Positions 34,251-41,920 of a DNA stretch of 64,000 nucleotides are shown here, one piece after another. The stretch spans positions 32,435-96,434 of the forward strand of contig JAFVCA010000005.1 of assembly GCA_017479705.1 (NCBI GenBank), written 5' to 3'. Under the pieces are notes generated by a model that was not told the DNA's origin, did no database searches, and was given only the letters and a program-made list of their open reading frames with translations. This DNA comes from Bacteroidales bacterium. Lineage in GTDB: Bacteria; Bacteroidota; Bacteroidia; Bacteroidales; P3. The position numbers were made by a program, and so were the translations under genes. How positions within the stretch are numbered: position 1 is the stretch's first letter; each line of letters starts with the position of its first letter.

Positions 34251-35210
34251 ATGAATTTACCCAAAATCCATTCCATCTCAAAAAAGATTTGTGTTGCCCT
34301 CTTAGGGGGCTTCCTACTGCTTTTTGTCCTGTTCCATGCCAGTGCCAACTTGCTGGTGCTGCGTCATGACGACGGTGCATGGTACAGCGCTTTCTGCCAC
34401 TTCATGGGCACGAACTACATCGTCAAAGTGTTCGAAGTGGTACTGCTGGGCTTTATCGCCTTGCACATTTGCTTCACTGCTTGGCTGTGGCTCACCAATC
34501 GGCTGGCGCGCCCGGTCCGTTACCATCAGGCTGGCCGCAGCAAGACGCACCCCGGTTCCAAGCTGATGATGTGGACCGGCATCCTTATCTTTGCCTTCCT
34601 TGTCATGCACTTCTGCCAGTTCTATTTTGTCAAGATGGGCTGGGTGAAAGGCGAGTATATGGTGAAGGTCGAGAAACTGCAAGACGAGGAGATGATGCAG
34701 ATGATGCAGATGGCCAACCAGATGGACATGACTCCGGAGGAGCTGATTGACCAGCTGGAGGAGAGTGCATCCGCCTACACTGACGAGAACGGTGACGCAG
34801 CCGAGACCGACGAGTATATAGCAGGCTTGCGCGACAAACTTGCTGTTATGACTATGGTGCAGCATGCTTACGAGGAGAATAATTTCAGCGAGGACCGCCA
34901 GTGGATACGCCACCTGACATACGAGGACCGTCAGTTGCTGCGCGAGGTGTTGCCCGAAAGCGACCCCGAGCCGGACTTCTATTTCATGGTGCGCCAGCTG
35001 TTTCAGAACCCCATCATGGTGCTGCTCTATCTCATCATGTTTGTCGTCCTCTTCATCCACATGCGCCACGCTCTCCCTTCTGCTTTCCAGACCCTCGGAC
35101 TGAACAACTACAAGTATGGCAAGGCTATTGACGTCATCGGGCAGATTTATGCCTGTGTGGTCTGCCTTATGTTTGCCGCTGTGGCGGTTTTAGTTTACCT
35201 TGGTTTATAG
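34251..35210 (+). CDS. sdhC: Succinate dehydrogenase/fumarate reductase cytochrome b subunit with a large insertion
   Basis: 319 residues, against roughly 220-230 usual for the Bacteroidota SdhC/FrdC. Five membrane helices: about 14-34, 55-80, 106-126, 253-272 and 296-317. Histidines lie in VLFHASANLL, LHICFTAW, VMHFCQFYF and FIHMRHALPSAFQTLGLNNYKYGK, the last being the typical end with heme-ligand histidines. Between helices 3 and 4, residues ~135-245 form an extra, strongly acidic, Met/Glu-rich soluble segment (EEMMQMMQMANQMDMTPEEL, SASAYTDENGDAAETDEYI) absent from the usual protein. It anchors SdhA/SdhB and exchanges electrons with menaquinone. sdhA follows after 28 bp. Confidence 0.88.
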   Translation: MNLPKIHSISKKICVALLGGFLLLFVLFHASANLLVLRHDDGAWYSAFCHFMGTNYIVKVFEVVLLGFIALHICFTAWLWLTNRLARPVRYHQAGRSKTHPGSKLMMWTGILIFAFLVMHFCQFYFVKMGWVKGEYMVKVEKLQDEEMMQMMQMANQMDMTPEELIDQLEESASAYTDENGDAAETDEYIAGLRDKLAVMTMVQHAYEENNFSEDRQWIRHLTYEDRQLLREVLPESDPEPDFYFMVRQLFQNPIMVLLYLIMFVVLFIHMRHALPSAFQTLGLNNYKYGKAIDVIGQIYACVVCLMFAAVAVLVYLGL

Positions 35211-35238
35211 TCACTAACAATCGTTAATCAAGAATTTC

Positions 35239-37203
35239 ATGAATTTAGATTCCAAAATACCCGAAGGTCCCCTTTCTGAAAAATGGACCAATTATAAGGC
35301 CAGCCAGAAGCTGGTGAATCCTGCCAACAAGCGCAAGATTAATATCATTGTAGTAGGCACGGGCCTTGCAGGGGCCTCGGCTGCCGCCTCGTTGGGAGCC
35401 ATGGGCTTCAACGTGGACATTTTCTGCATTCAGGATTCTCCCCGCCGTGCGCACTCCATTGCCGCGCAAGGTGGTATCAACGCTGCGAAGAACTACCAGA
35501 ATGATGGCGACAGTGTGGAGCGTCTGTTCCGCGACACCATCAAGGGCGGCGACTACCGCGCCCGCGAGGCCAACGTCTACCGTCTGGCCGAGGTGAGCGG
35601 TGCCATTATTGACCAGTGCGTGGCGCAGGGTGTGCCTTTTGCCCGCGACTACGGCGGACTGCTTGACAACCGTTCCTTTGGTGGTGCGCAGGTGAGCCGC
35701 ACTTTCTATGCCCGTGGCCAAACCGGCCAGCAGCTGCTGCTGGGTGCCTATGGTGCCCTGAGCCGCGAGATTGCCCGCGGAAGCGTCAAGCTGCATGAGC
35801 GCCACGAGATGATGGACCTGGTGGTTGTCGACGGCCGCGCCCGCGGCATCATTGCCCGCAATCTCGTCACTGGCGACCTTGAACGCTTTGCAGCCCACGC
35901 TGTGGTGCTTGCCACGGGTGGCTATGGCAACATCTACTACCTTTCCACCAACGCTATGAACAGCAACGGCAGTGCCGCCTGGGTGTGCCACAAAAAGGGT
36001 GCCGCTTTTGCCAACCCCTGCTACGTGCAGATCCACCCCACCTGTATCCCCGTCCACGGCGACTACCAGTCCAAACTGACGCTGATGAGTGAGAGCCTCC
36101 GCAACGATGGTCGCATCTGGGTGCCCAAGAAGAAGGAGGATGCCGAGGCCATCCGCCGCGGCGAGAAGGGTCCGAACGACATCCCTGAGGAAGACCGCGA
36201 CTACTATCTGGAACGCCGCTATCCCGCTTTCGGCAACCTGGTGCCCCGCGATGTGGCATCGCGTGCAGCCAAAGAGCGTTGCGATGCTGGCTACGGTGTC
36301 GGCTCCACGGGCTTGGCCGTATATCTCGACTTTGCCGATGCCATCCAGCGTCTCGGTCGCGATGTGGTGGAGCAGAAATACGGCAACCTCTTCCAGATGT
36401 ACCAGAAGATTGTCGATGTGGACCCCTACGAGAACCCCATGATGATCTATCCCGCCATCCACTATACTATGGGCGGCCTTTGGGTGGACTATGAGCTGCA
36501 AACCACTATTCCTGGCCTCTTTGCTGCCGGCGAAGCCAACTTCTCCGACCACGGTGCCAACCGCTTGGGAGCCTCTGCACTGATGCAGGGTTTGGCCGAC
36601 GGCTATTTCGTCCTGCCGTACACCATGCAGAACTATTTGGCCGACCAGATTTATGTGGGCAAAATCTCTGCCGACACGCCTGAGTTCGACCAAGCCGAGC
36701 AGGATGTCCGCCAGCGGTTGCAAACCCTTCTGAACATCAAGGGCGACACCGCCACCCATGCTGACCCCTCGTCCCACACTGTGGACCACTTCCACAAGGC
36801 CCTCGGCAAAATCATGTGGGAGTATGTGGGCATGGCTCGCAACACGGAGAGCCTGACCACTGCGCAGAAGCTGGTGGCCGACCTCGAAGCCCATTTCTGG
36901 AAAGAGGTCTTCATCCCCGGCACGGCCGACGAGTTCAACCCCGAATTGGAGAAGGCCTACCGTCTGGCCGACTACTTCGAGCTGGCACGCCTCATCATCA
37001 CCGATGCCATGCACCGCGAAGAGTCCTGCGGCGGCCACTTCCGCACCGAGCACCAGACCGAGGACGGCGAGACCCAGCGCGACGACGAGAACTTCATGTA
37101 CGTTGCCGCTTGGGAGTACCAAGGCCACGATGTCACCGAGACCATGACCAAGGAACCCCTCAACTACGAACACATCAAGATTGCAAAACGTAACTATAAA
37201 TAA
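35239..37203 (+). CDS. sdhA: Succinate dehydrogenase/fumarate reductase flavoprotein subunit
   Basis: 654 residues. Catalytic FAD subunit interconverting succinate and fumarate. FAD-binding [23 protein letters not shown]; the [20 protein letters not shown] segment, where the His before S-x-A-A-Q-G-G-I-N-A binds FAD covalently in the family; catalytic-region [56 protein letters not shown]; and C-terminal [11 protein letters not shown]-like text ([20 protein letters not shown]). Length agrees with the Bacteroidota type, which works as a fumarate reductase in many anaerobic members. Direction of reaction cannot be told from sequence. Confidence 0.95.
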   Translation: MNLDSKIPEGPLSEKWTNYKASQKLVNPANKRKINIIVVGTGLAGASAAASLGAMGFNVDIFCIQDSPRRAHSIAAQGGINAAKNYQNDGDSVERLFRDTIKGGDYRAREANVYRLAEVSGAIIDQCVAQGVPFARDYGGLLDNRSFGGAQVSRTFYARGQTGQQLLLGAYGALSREIARGSVKLHERHEMMDLVVVDGRARGIIARNLVTGDLERFAAHAVVLATGGYGNIYYLSTNAMNSNGSAAWVCHKKGAAFANPCYVQIHPTCIPVHGDYQSKLTLMSESLRNDGRIWVPKKKEDAEAIRRGEKGPNDIPEEDRDYYLERRYPAFGNLVPRDVASRAAKERCDAGYGVGSTGLAVYLDFADAIQRLGRDVVEQKYGNLFQMYQKIVDVDPYENPMMIYPAIHYTMGGLWVDYELQTTIPGLFAAGEANFSDHGANRLGASALMQGLADGYFVLPYTMQNYLADQIYVGKISADTPEFDQAEQDVRQRLQTLLNIKGDTATHADPSSHTVDHFHKALGKIMWEYVGMARNTESLTTAQKLVADLEAHFWKEVFIPGTADEFNPELEKAYRLADYFELARLIITDAMHREESCGGHFRTEHQTEDGETQRDDENFMYVAAWEYQGHDVTETMTKEPLNYEHIKIAKRNYK

Positions 37204-37206
37204 GCC

Positions 37207-37965
37207 ATGAAATTCACATTACATATCTGGCGTCAGGAGAATGCCCGCGCCAAAGGCCATTTCGAGACATACCATCTCGACAACATATCGCCCGAATGTT
37301 CTTTCCTTGAGATGCTCGACATCCTCAACGAGCAGCTCACCAATGACCGCATAGCCCACCCCGTCTGTTTCGACAACGACTGCCGCGAAGGCATCTGTGG
37401 CATGTGCGGACTCTACATCAACGGCCGTCCCCACGGCAACGACGACGGCATCACCACATGCCAGCTCCACATGCGCAAGTTCCACGATGGCGACGAGATC
37501 TGGATTGAGCCTTGGCGCGCCAAGCCTTTCCCCGTCATCCGCGACCTCGTGGTGGACCGCACAGCTTTCGACAAGATTATCCAGGCTGGTGGCTACATCA
37601 GCACCACCACCGGCGGTGTGCCCGATGCCAACACCATCCCCATCCCCAAGCACAAGGCCGACCAAGCCATGGACGCTGCCGCCTGTATCGGCTGCGGAGC
37701 CTGTGTGGCCGCTTGTAAGAATGCCAGTGCCATGCTCTTTGTCGGTGCCAAGGTCAGCCACCTTGCCCTGCTGCCGCAAGGCAAAGTCGAGGCCGCCGAC
37801 CGCGTCAGGAAGATGGTCATGAAGATGGACGAACTCGGCTTTGGCTCCTGCACCAACACCTATGCCTGCGAGGCCGAATGCCCCAAACAAATCAAGCGTC
37901 AGAACATCGCCCGCCTCAACCGCCAGTGGATTGGCCAGCTCTTTGGTCGCGACCGTCGCGACTGA
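37207..37965 (+). CDS. sdhB: Succinate dehydrogenase/fumarate reductase iron-sulfur subunit
   Basis: 252 residues, three bases after sdhA. It carries the electron wire from FAD to quinone. The 2Fe-2S domain has [23 protein letters not shown] with a later Cys in GITTCQLHM. The C-terminal helical domain has [18 protein letters not shown] for the 4Fe-4S centre and [24 protein letters not shown] for the 3Fe-4S centre. This is the Bacteroidota variant with a longer linker between the two domains. A terminator at 37988-38031 closes the operon. Confidence 0.95.
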   Translation: MKFTLHIWRQENARAKGHFETYHLDNISPECSFLEMLDILNEQLTNDRIAHPVCFDNDCREGICGMCGLYINGRPHGNDDGITTCQLHMRKFHDGDEIWIEPWRAKPFPVIRDLVVDRTAFDKIIQAGGYISTTTGGVPDANTIPIPKHKADQAMDAAACIGCGACVAACKNASAMLFVGAKVSHLALLPQGKVEAADRVRKMVMKMDELGFGSCTNTYACEAECPKQIKRQNIARLNRQWIGQLFGRDRRD

Positions 37966-37987
37966 ACGGGATGTCTATGCCCATTTT

Positions 37988-38031
37988 ACGCCGTACACCC
38001 TCCGCAAGGAGAGTGTGCGGCGTAGTTTTTT
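37988..38031 (+). terminator. Intrinsic terminator after sdhB
   Basis: ACGCCGTACAC / GTGTGCGGCGT (one T-G wobble) with an inner CTCC/GGAG extension, followed by a run of T, 22 bp past the stop. Confidence 0.88.
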
Positions 38032-38086
38032 TAGGCAAACCACATTCCCTCATCCAAATTTTTATTTCTGATTGTAAAAAAAGTCG

Positions 38087-38094
38087 TATCTTTG
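38087..38094 (+). promoter_or_regulatory. Promoter -7 element of the leader RNA / peptide-lipoprotein cassette
   Basis: TATCTTTG followed by CAG, after an A-rich stretch. Predicts transcription from about 38100. Confidence 0.75.
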
Positions 38095-38099
38095 CAGTG

Positions 38100-38372
38100 T
38101 CAACCTCCCGGCCCCTTGACGGGTAAGCGGTGGGAGACAGGACATAACAAAAAAGACGTTGAGCGAAACGTTTTATCTGCGGCATACGAATCTAGCAAAT
38201 TCAAACATTCTCCGCACGATAAAGCAAGGCCAGCGCCTACTGGTGTGTAATATACATGCTTTTTGTATATTGGCACAGCGTGGGCTCGGCATTGTTTATC
38301 TTGAGAATGGGCATTGCTAGAGCCTCGTATGCGGGATAAACGATGAGTTTGATACCCGCGCTTCTTTTTTAT
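38100..38372 (+). ncRNA. Structured leader or stand-alone RNA of unknown family, ending in an intrinsic terminator
   Basis: About 270 nt between a promoter and a T-run, with no coding frame. Stems that can be read directly: CTCCC 38105-38109 / GGGAG 38132-38136; TGCGG 38178-38182 / CCGCA 38212-38216; CCAG 38231-38234 / CTGG 38241-38244; TGTGTAATATAC 38245-38256 / GTATATTGGCACA 38266-38278; and GTTTATC 38295-38301 / GATAAAC 38336-38342. The last 3' segment can instead form GCGGGAT 38332-38338 / ATACCCGC 38353-38360 followed by CTTCTTTTTT, an intrinsic terminator. The two final stems overlap and exclude each other, which is the layout of a transcription attenuator. It does not match tmRNA, SRP RNA, RNase P or a riboswitch I know. 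The peptide gene starts 74 nt later. Confidence 0.55.
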
Positions 38373-38445
38373 ATGCTTCCTTGTGTCAATTTTATTAGGT
38401 TTGGCGTAGGTGTCCGCCAGTGATTTAAAGTCAAAAACAAACAAC

Positions 38446-38601
38446 ATGACAGAAAACAGCAAAAAGATGTACACAACTCCCATGGTGGAAGTGTTGGATG
38501 CACGCGTCGAACGTGGCTTCGAGGGCAGCCTCGCCCCCACAGGCAGCAACGAAGACCTCATCAGCAGTGGCGAAGTCCACGGTGGCAGCGACTTCGATTA
38601 A
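38446..38601 (+). CDS. Short peptide (51 residues) with Y-x2-P ... VE-x-GF motif
   Basis: Starts MTENSKKMYTTPMVEVLDAR, continues VERGFEGSLAPTGSN and ends in an acidic, Gly/Ser-rich tail (EVHGGSDFD). There is no signal peptide or membrane helix. The N-terminal half belongs to a type of small Bacteroidales protein I recognise only by pattern (Y-x-x-P-x-hydrophobic-x-V ... VE-x-GF ... GS), and the peptide at 61269 shares it. Both lie directly ahead of a lipoprotein with a FISUMP-like end. A conserved N-terminus with a variable, Gly/Ser/Asp-rich C-terminus resembles a leader-plus-core precursor, but no maturation enzyme is adjacent. An upstream in-frame ATG would add 12 residues; MTENSKK follows the A-rich entry tract AAAAACAAACAAC. 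Function unknown. Confidence 0.6.
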   Translation: MTENSKKMYTTPMVEVLDARVERGFEGSLAPTGSNEDLISSGEVHGGSDFD

Positions 38602-38608
38602 GGCCTTT

Positions 38609-38690
38609 ATATCTCGCAAGGTCTCCACGTATCACACGTATTACACGGATAAATAATACTTGAGATACGCTAAATACGTGGAGAATAAAA
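38609..38690 (+). promoter_or_regulatory. Attenuator-like hairpin between peptide and lipoprotein genes
   Basis: TCTCCACGTAT (38622-38632) pairs perfectly with ATACGTGGAGA (38674-38684) over a 41-nt loop and is followed by ATAAAAAAAG. An alternative pairing TATCT-CAAG (from 38610) with CTTG-AGATA (38659-38667) would be incompatible with full folding. Confidence 0.5.
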
Positions 38691-38736
38691 AAAGAAGAAT
38701 TAACTAATTAGTAATAAACAATAAAAACACAACATC

Positions 38737-40245
38737 ATGAAGAGAATAGTATCAAGTCTATTGAGCTTGTTGGCTCTATCAAGTCTATTCACCGTCACCT
38801 CCTGTCAGAAGGAGACCGTGGGCAACGGCACGCAGTTCCGCGCCACGATGGAGGGATGCACCTCGAAGGACGGCAAGACCGCCCTCAACGGCACCGCCCT
38901 CAACTGGGTGGCAGGTGACGAGATCGCCGTGTACGGCACCGCAGGCCGCGGCATCTACACCGCCACGCCGCAGACACCCGCCACGGTGGCCCTGTTCGAC
39001 AACGTGAGCGGCGAGACGGGCGACGCCCCCTTCCGCGCCTACTATCCCACCACGCTGACCACCGACGGCATCCATGTGACACTGCCCGCCGTGCAGACCA
39101 CCACCGACGGTTCGCTGACGGAGTTCCCGATGTACGCTCAGAGCGACGACAACACGCTGGCCTTCCGCAACCTGTGCGGTGTGCTGAAGCTGCACCTGAC
39201 CAAGGCTGGGGTGAGCGTGAGCAGCATCGAGGTGAGCACCAACACGCCCATCAACGGACAGTACACCCTGCGCTACACAGGTGTGCCGGTGATTGACTAC
39301 GAGAGCAACGGCACAAACAGCACCGTACTGGAGTGCGAGAACCCGCAGCCGATAGCCAACGGCAAGGACTTCTACATCTACCTGCCCCACGGCAACTACA
39401 CCGAGATGGCGTTCACCATCACCGCCTCTGACGGTTCGGTGTGCACCAAGCACAGCAAGGCCAACGTGGCCATCTACATCACCCGCAGCCAGTACACCAC
39501 TATCAACCTGGGCGAGAATGACCTGAACTTCGTCAACACTCTGCCCGAAGGTGCATTGCCCGGCTTGTTCACTATCAACGAGTATGGAGACCAAGTCCGT
39601 TTCTCCATGGGTAACCTGCAGTATCAGGCCAGCACCAACACATGGCGTTTTGCCGAAAACCAGTATGACTTTGTGGGTGCAGACAATCTCAATATCAGTG
39701 CTACCTACAGCGGATGGATAGACCTCTTCGGCTGGGGAACGGCCAACAATCCTACATTGACTTCCACCAACACTGCTGATTATGGTACTACTTTCGTTGA
39801 CTGGGGCACCAATGCCATTAGCAACGGTGGCAATACCGCCAACCAGTGGCGTACACTCACCAGTGCCGAATGGCAGTACCTGTTCAATAACCATCAGTAT
39901 GGTACTGGTAATATTAATGGAGTAGGTGGCCTATTTATTCTTCCAGATGATTGGATTCAACCACTTGGATGTGAATTTAGTGCTGGCTTCAATAATACGT
40001 GGACATGTAATAATTATTCGCTTACACAATGGTCTGCGATGGAGGCAGCAGGGGCTATTTTCCTTCCTTCAGCAGGCTATCGATACTCCAACAGTATACT
40101 AGAAGGCGGCTATTATTGGTCGTCATCTCTAATATATGAAGTGACTCCGATGCAGATAATGTTTATGAGTTGGTGGCTTAGTGATTATAATTGGCTCCCT
40201 CAATTTAGCGGGATTTCAGTTCGTCTTGTTCAAGATAACAACTAA
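38737..40245 (+). CDS. Fimbrillin-like lipoprotein with C-terminal FISUMP-like domain
   Basis: 502 residues. Signal peptide with lipobox FTVTSCQKE (T-S-C). Residues ~25-265 read as a fimbrillin (Mfa/FimA-like) beta domain (LNWVAGDEIAVYGTAG, FRAYYPTTL, NLCGVLKLHLTKAG, DFYIYLPHGNYTEMAFTI). From about 270, LPGLFTINEYGDQVRFSMGN opens a FISUMP/Fib_succ_major-like domain: LQYQASTNTWRFAENQYDFVG, YSGWIDLFGWGTANNP, NAISNGGNTANQWRTLTSAEWQYLF, ... SAGYRYSNS, YYWSSS, ISVRLVQDNN. Likely surface-exposed. From about 39895 to the stop, base use becomes AT-rich (TTA, AAT, ATT codons), unlike the GC-rich first part. Shares its plan with the 61533 gene. Possible roles are adhesion or fibre assembly; the ligand is unknown. 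Confidence 0.75.
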   Translation: MKRIVSSLLSLLALSSLFTVTSCQKETVGNGTQFRATMEGCTSKDGKTALNGTALNWVAGDEIAVYGTAGRGIYTATPQTPATVALFDNVSGETGDAPFRAYYPTTLTTDGIHVTLPAVQTTTDGSLTEFPMYAQSDDNTLAFRNLCGVLKLHLTKAGVSVSSIEVSTNTPINGQYTLRYTGVPVIDYESNGTNSTVLECENPQPIANGKDFYIYLPHGNYTEMAFTITASDGSVCTKHSKANVAIYITRSQYTTINLGENDLNFVNTLPEGALPGLFTINEYGDQVRFSMGNLQYQASTNTWRFAENQYDFVGADNLNISATYSGWIDLFGWGTANNPTLTSTNTADYGTTFVDWGTNAISNGGNTANQWRTLTSAEWQYLFNNHQYGTGNINGVGGLFILPDDWIQPLGCEFSAGFNNTWTCNNYSLTQWSAMEAAGAIFLPSAGYRYSNSILEGGYYWSSSLIYEVTPMQIMFMSWWLSDYNWLPQFSGISVRLVQDNN

Positions 40246-40277
40246 GTTGTGTGTGGCATAACCAGCCGCAACAAAAT

Positions 40278-40314
40278 GGCAGTTCCCACCGTGCTGGCGG
40301 GAACTGCCTTTTCT
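40278..40314 (+). terminator. Intrinsic terminator after the fimbrillin-like gene
   Basis: GGCAGTTCCC / GGGAACTGCC stem with an 11-nt loop followed by TTTTCTT. Confidence 0.88.
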
Positions 40315-40335
40315 TGATACGGTGCAAAACTTTTT

Positions 40336-40366
40336 CTTGCAGTGTGGAAAAATAGTTGTATCTTTG
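40336..40366 (+). promoter_or_regulatory. Promoter of the metK transcription unit
   Basis: CTTG (40336-40339), 19-bp spacer, TATCTTTG (40359-40366). Places the transcript start at the edge of the SAM-II aptamer. Confidence 0.75.
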
Positions 40367-40373
40367 CACCCGC

Positions 40374-40424
40374 AAAGTGGATAGATTTGTAATGATTGCA
40401 ACCACTGAAAAATAATGCTAAACA
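40374..40424 (+). promoter_or_regulatory. SAM-II riboswitch aptamer upstream of metK
   Basis: The P1 stem is GTGG (40377-40380) with CCAC (40402-40405). The loop ATAGATTTGTAATGATTGCA matches the SAM-II loop with its GATTT and ATTGCAA parts. After P1 comes TGAAAAATAATGCTAAACA, the conserved pseudoknot strand with GCTAAA. SAM-II binds S-adenosylmethionine and lowers expression of methionine/SAM genes, and the gene downstream is SAM synthetase. The aptamer begins within a few bases of the predicted transcription start. Recognised by pattern, not by a covariance search. Confidence 0.75.
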
Positions 40425-40425
40425 C

Positions 40426-40482
40426 ATGATTTTCATAACTAACAATCACGCCTTTCCGTTCCCTTTGTCAGTGTGCCCCTAA
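40426..40482 (+). CDS. Possible 18-residue leader peptide in the metK leader
   Basis: ATG two bases after the aptamer opens MIFITNNHAFPFPLSVCP and stop. Its TAA stop lies exactly in the CTAA loop of hairpin TGCCC-CTAA-GGGCA (40474-40487). If translated, the ribosome would melt this hairpin. It may be chance. Confidence 0.35.
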   Translation: MIFITNNHAFPFPLSVCP

Positions 40483-40531
40483 GGGCAAAATTTATTATTT
40501 AAACTATTTAATGTGAGCCCGGACACCGGGC
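40474..40531 (+). promoter_or_regulatory. Tandem hairpins in the metK leader
   Basis: Hairpin 1 is TGCCC-CTAA-GGGCA (40474-40487). Hairpin 2 is GCCCGG-ACA-CCGGGC (40517-40531), ending eight bases before the metK ATG. GCCC of the first can also pair with GGGC of the second, so they may alternate. Confidence 0.5.
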
Positions 40532-40539
40532 AGAGAACT

Positions 40540-41799
40540 ATGAGTTATTTTTTCACATCTGAATCAGTAAGCGAGGGTCATCCCGACAAGGTGGCTGACC
40601 AGATTTCGGACTCGCTGTTAGACGAGTTCCTTCGTCGCGACCCCGACAGCCATGTGGCGTGCGAGACGCTGGTGACCACTGGCCTTGTGGTGGTCAGCGG
40701 TGAGGTGACGTGCGACGGCTATGTCGAGATACAGGACACCGTGCGCGATGTCATCCGTCGCATTGGCTACACCAAAGGCGAATATATGTTCGAGGCCAAC
40801 TCGTGCGGGGTGCTTTCCACCATCCACGGGCAGAGCGGCGACATCAACCAGGGCGTGAGCCGTGCCAAGGCCGAGGAGCAGGGCGCGGGCGATCAGGGCA
40901 TGATGTTCGGCTATGCCTGCAACGAGACACCCGAGCTGATGCCGCTACCCATCACCTTGGCGCATATCTTCCTGCAGGAACTGACCCGCATCCGCAAGGA
41001 GGGGAAGCAGATGCTTTACCTGCGTCCCGACGCCAAGAGTCAGATAACGGTAGAGTATAGCGACGAGGGCAAGCCCCAGCGCATCGAAGCCATTGTCATC
41101 TCCACGCAGCACGACGAGTTCGACGAGGAGAAGGCCATGCTTGCCACCATCCGGAAGGATGTGCAGCAGATTCTTATCCCTCGCGTCCTGGCACGTCTGA
41201 GCGATGAGAACCGCGCCCTCTTTGCCGGCAAGGACTACAAACTGTTTGTCAACCCCACGGGCAAGTTTGTGATTGGCGGACCTCACGGCGACACAGGCCT
41301 TACGGGACGCAAGATTATCGTCGACACCTACGGTGGGCGCGGTGCACACGGCGGCGGCGCCTTCAGCGGCAAAGACCCCTCCAAGGTGGACCGCTCGGCA
41401 GCCTACGCCACCCGCCACATCGCCAAGAACATGGTGGCGGCAGGTGTGTGCGACGAGGTGCTGGTGCAGGTGGCCTACGCCATCGGCGTGGCCGAGCCTG
41501 TGGGGCTGTATGTCAACACCTATGGCACGGCACACGTCCGGATGACCGACGGCGAGATAGCGCAGCATATCGGACACCTGTTCGACATGCGACCCTACGC
41601 CATCATTGAGCGTTTTGGCCTGAAGAACCCCATCTATGCCCCCACGGCCGCCTACGGTCATATCGGTCGCGACCCTTACACAGCCGAGGTGACCATGTAC
41701 GAGCCTTGCGGCAAGTCATATACCAAGACTGTCGACTTCTTCGCATGGGAAAAACTGGATTATGTGGACCGCATCCGCAACGAATTCGTTCTAAATTGA
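40540..41799 (+). CDS. metK: S-adenosylmethionine synthetase
   Basis: 419 residues. Makes S-adenosylmethionine from methionine and ATP. Begins [30 protein letters not shown], the classic start with the HPDK ATP-site motif. [23 protein letters not shown] is the signature hexapeptide region, and [48 protein letters not shown] is the second P-loop-like motif. The upstream in-frame ATG (MSPDTGQRT...) is rejected because it falls inside leader hairpin 2. The leader carries a SAM-II riboswitch, so the product should feed back on expression. The final codons run straight into a repeat module, so the stop belongs to the repeat. Confidence 0.96.
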   Translation: MSYFFTSESVSEGHPDKVADQISDSLLDEFLRRDPDSHVACETLVTTGLVVVSGEVTCDGYVEIQDTVRDVIRRIGYTKGEYMFEANSCGVLSTIHGQSGDINQGVSRAKAEEQGAGDQGMMFGYACNETPELMPLPITLAHIFLQELTRIRKEGKQMLYLRPDAKSQITVEYSDEGKPQRIEAIVISTQHDEFDEEKAMLATIRKDVQQILIPRVLARLSDENRALFAGKDYKLFVNPTGKFVIGGPHGDTGLTGRKIIVDTYGGRGAHGGGAFSGKDPSKVDRSAAYATRHIAKNMVAAGVCDEVLVQVAYAIGVAEPVGLYVNTYGTAHVRMTDGEIAQHIGHLFDMRPYAIIERFGLKNPIYAPTAAYGHIGRDPYTAEVTMYEPCGKSYTKTVDFFAWEKLDYVDRIRNEFVLN

Positions 41800-41920
41800 A
41801 AATTGAGCGGAGAACCTCCGCAGGTGTTAATTCGTAAATGGGGGCATGTGTTAATGCGTGAATGTTTGAATGAGTTAGTCAACTTTTTAATTTTTAATTA
41901 TTAATTTTTAATTCCCCAAG
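41797..41920 (+). repeat. Intergenic repeat module flush with the metK stop
   Basis: AATTGAAAATTGA supplies the stop TGA, then hairpin GCGGAG-AAC-CTCCGC (41807-41821), AGGTGTTAATTCG, GTGTTAATGCGTGAATG-type units and ATTAATTTTTAATTC. The first ~27 bases equal those after the endonuclease gene at 25236. Confidence 0.8.

Noticed and set aside
35245-37173. Long open frame antisense to sdhA (about 640 codons)
   Set aside because: Shadow of a GC-rich, strongly biased gene; its residues (His/Val/Gly-rich low complexity) match no family, and the plus-strand frame is an unambiguous flavoprotein.
38100-38372. tmRNA, RNase P RNA or SRP RNA
   Set aside because: None of their conserved segments could be found, and the 5' and 3' ends do not pair as tmRNA or 6S would require.
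38737-40245. Diversity-generating retroelement target
   Set aside because: The lectin-like C-terminus and composition break are suggestive, but no reverse transcriptase, accessory gene or template repeat could be seen, so no DGR is called.
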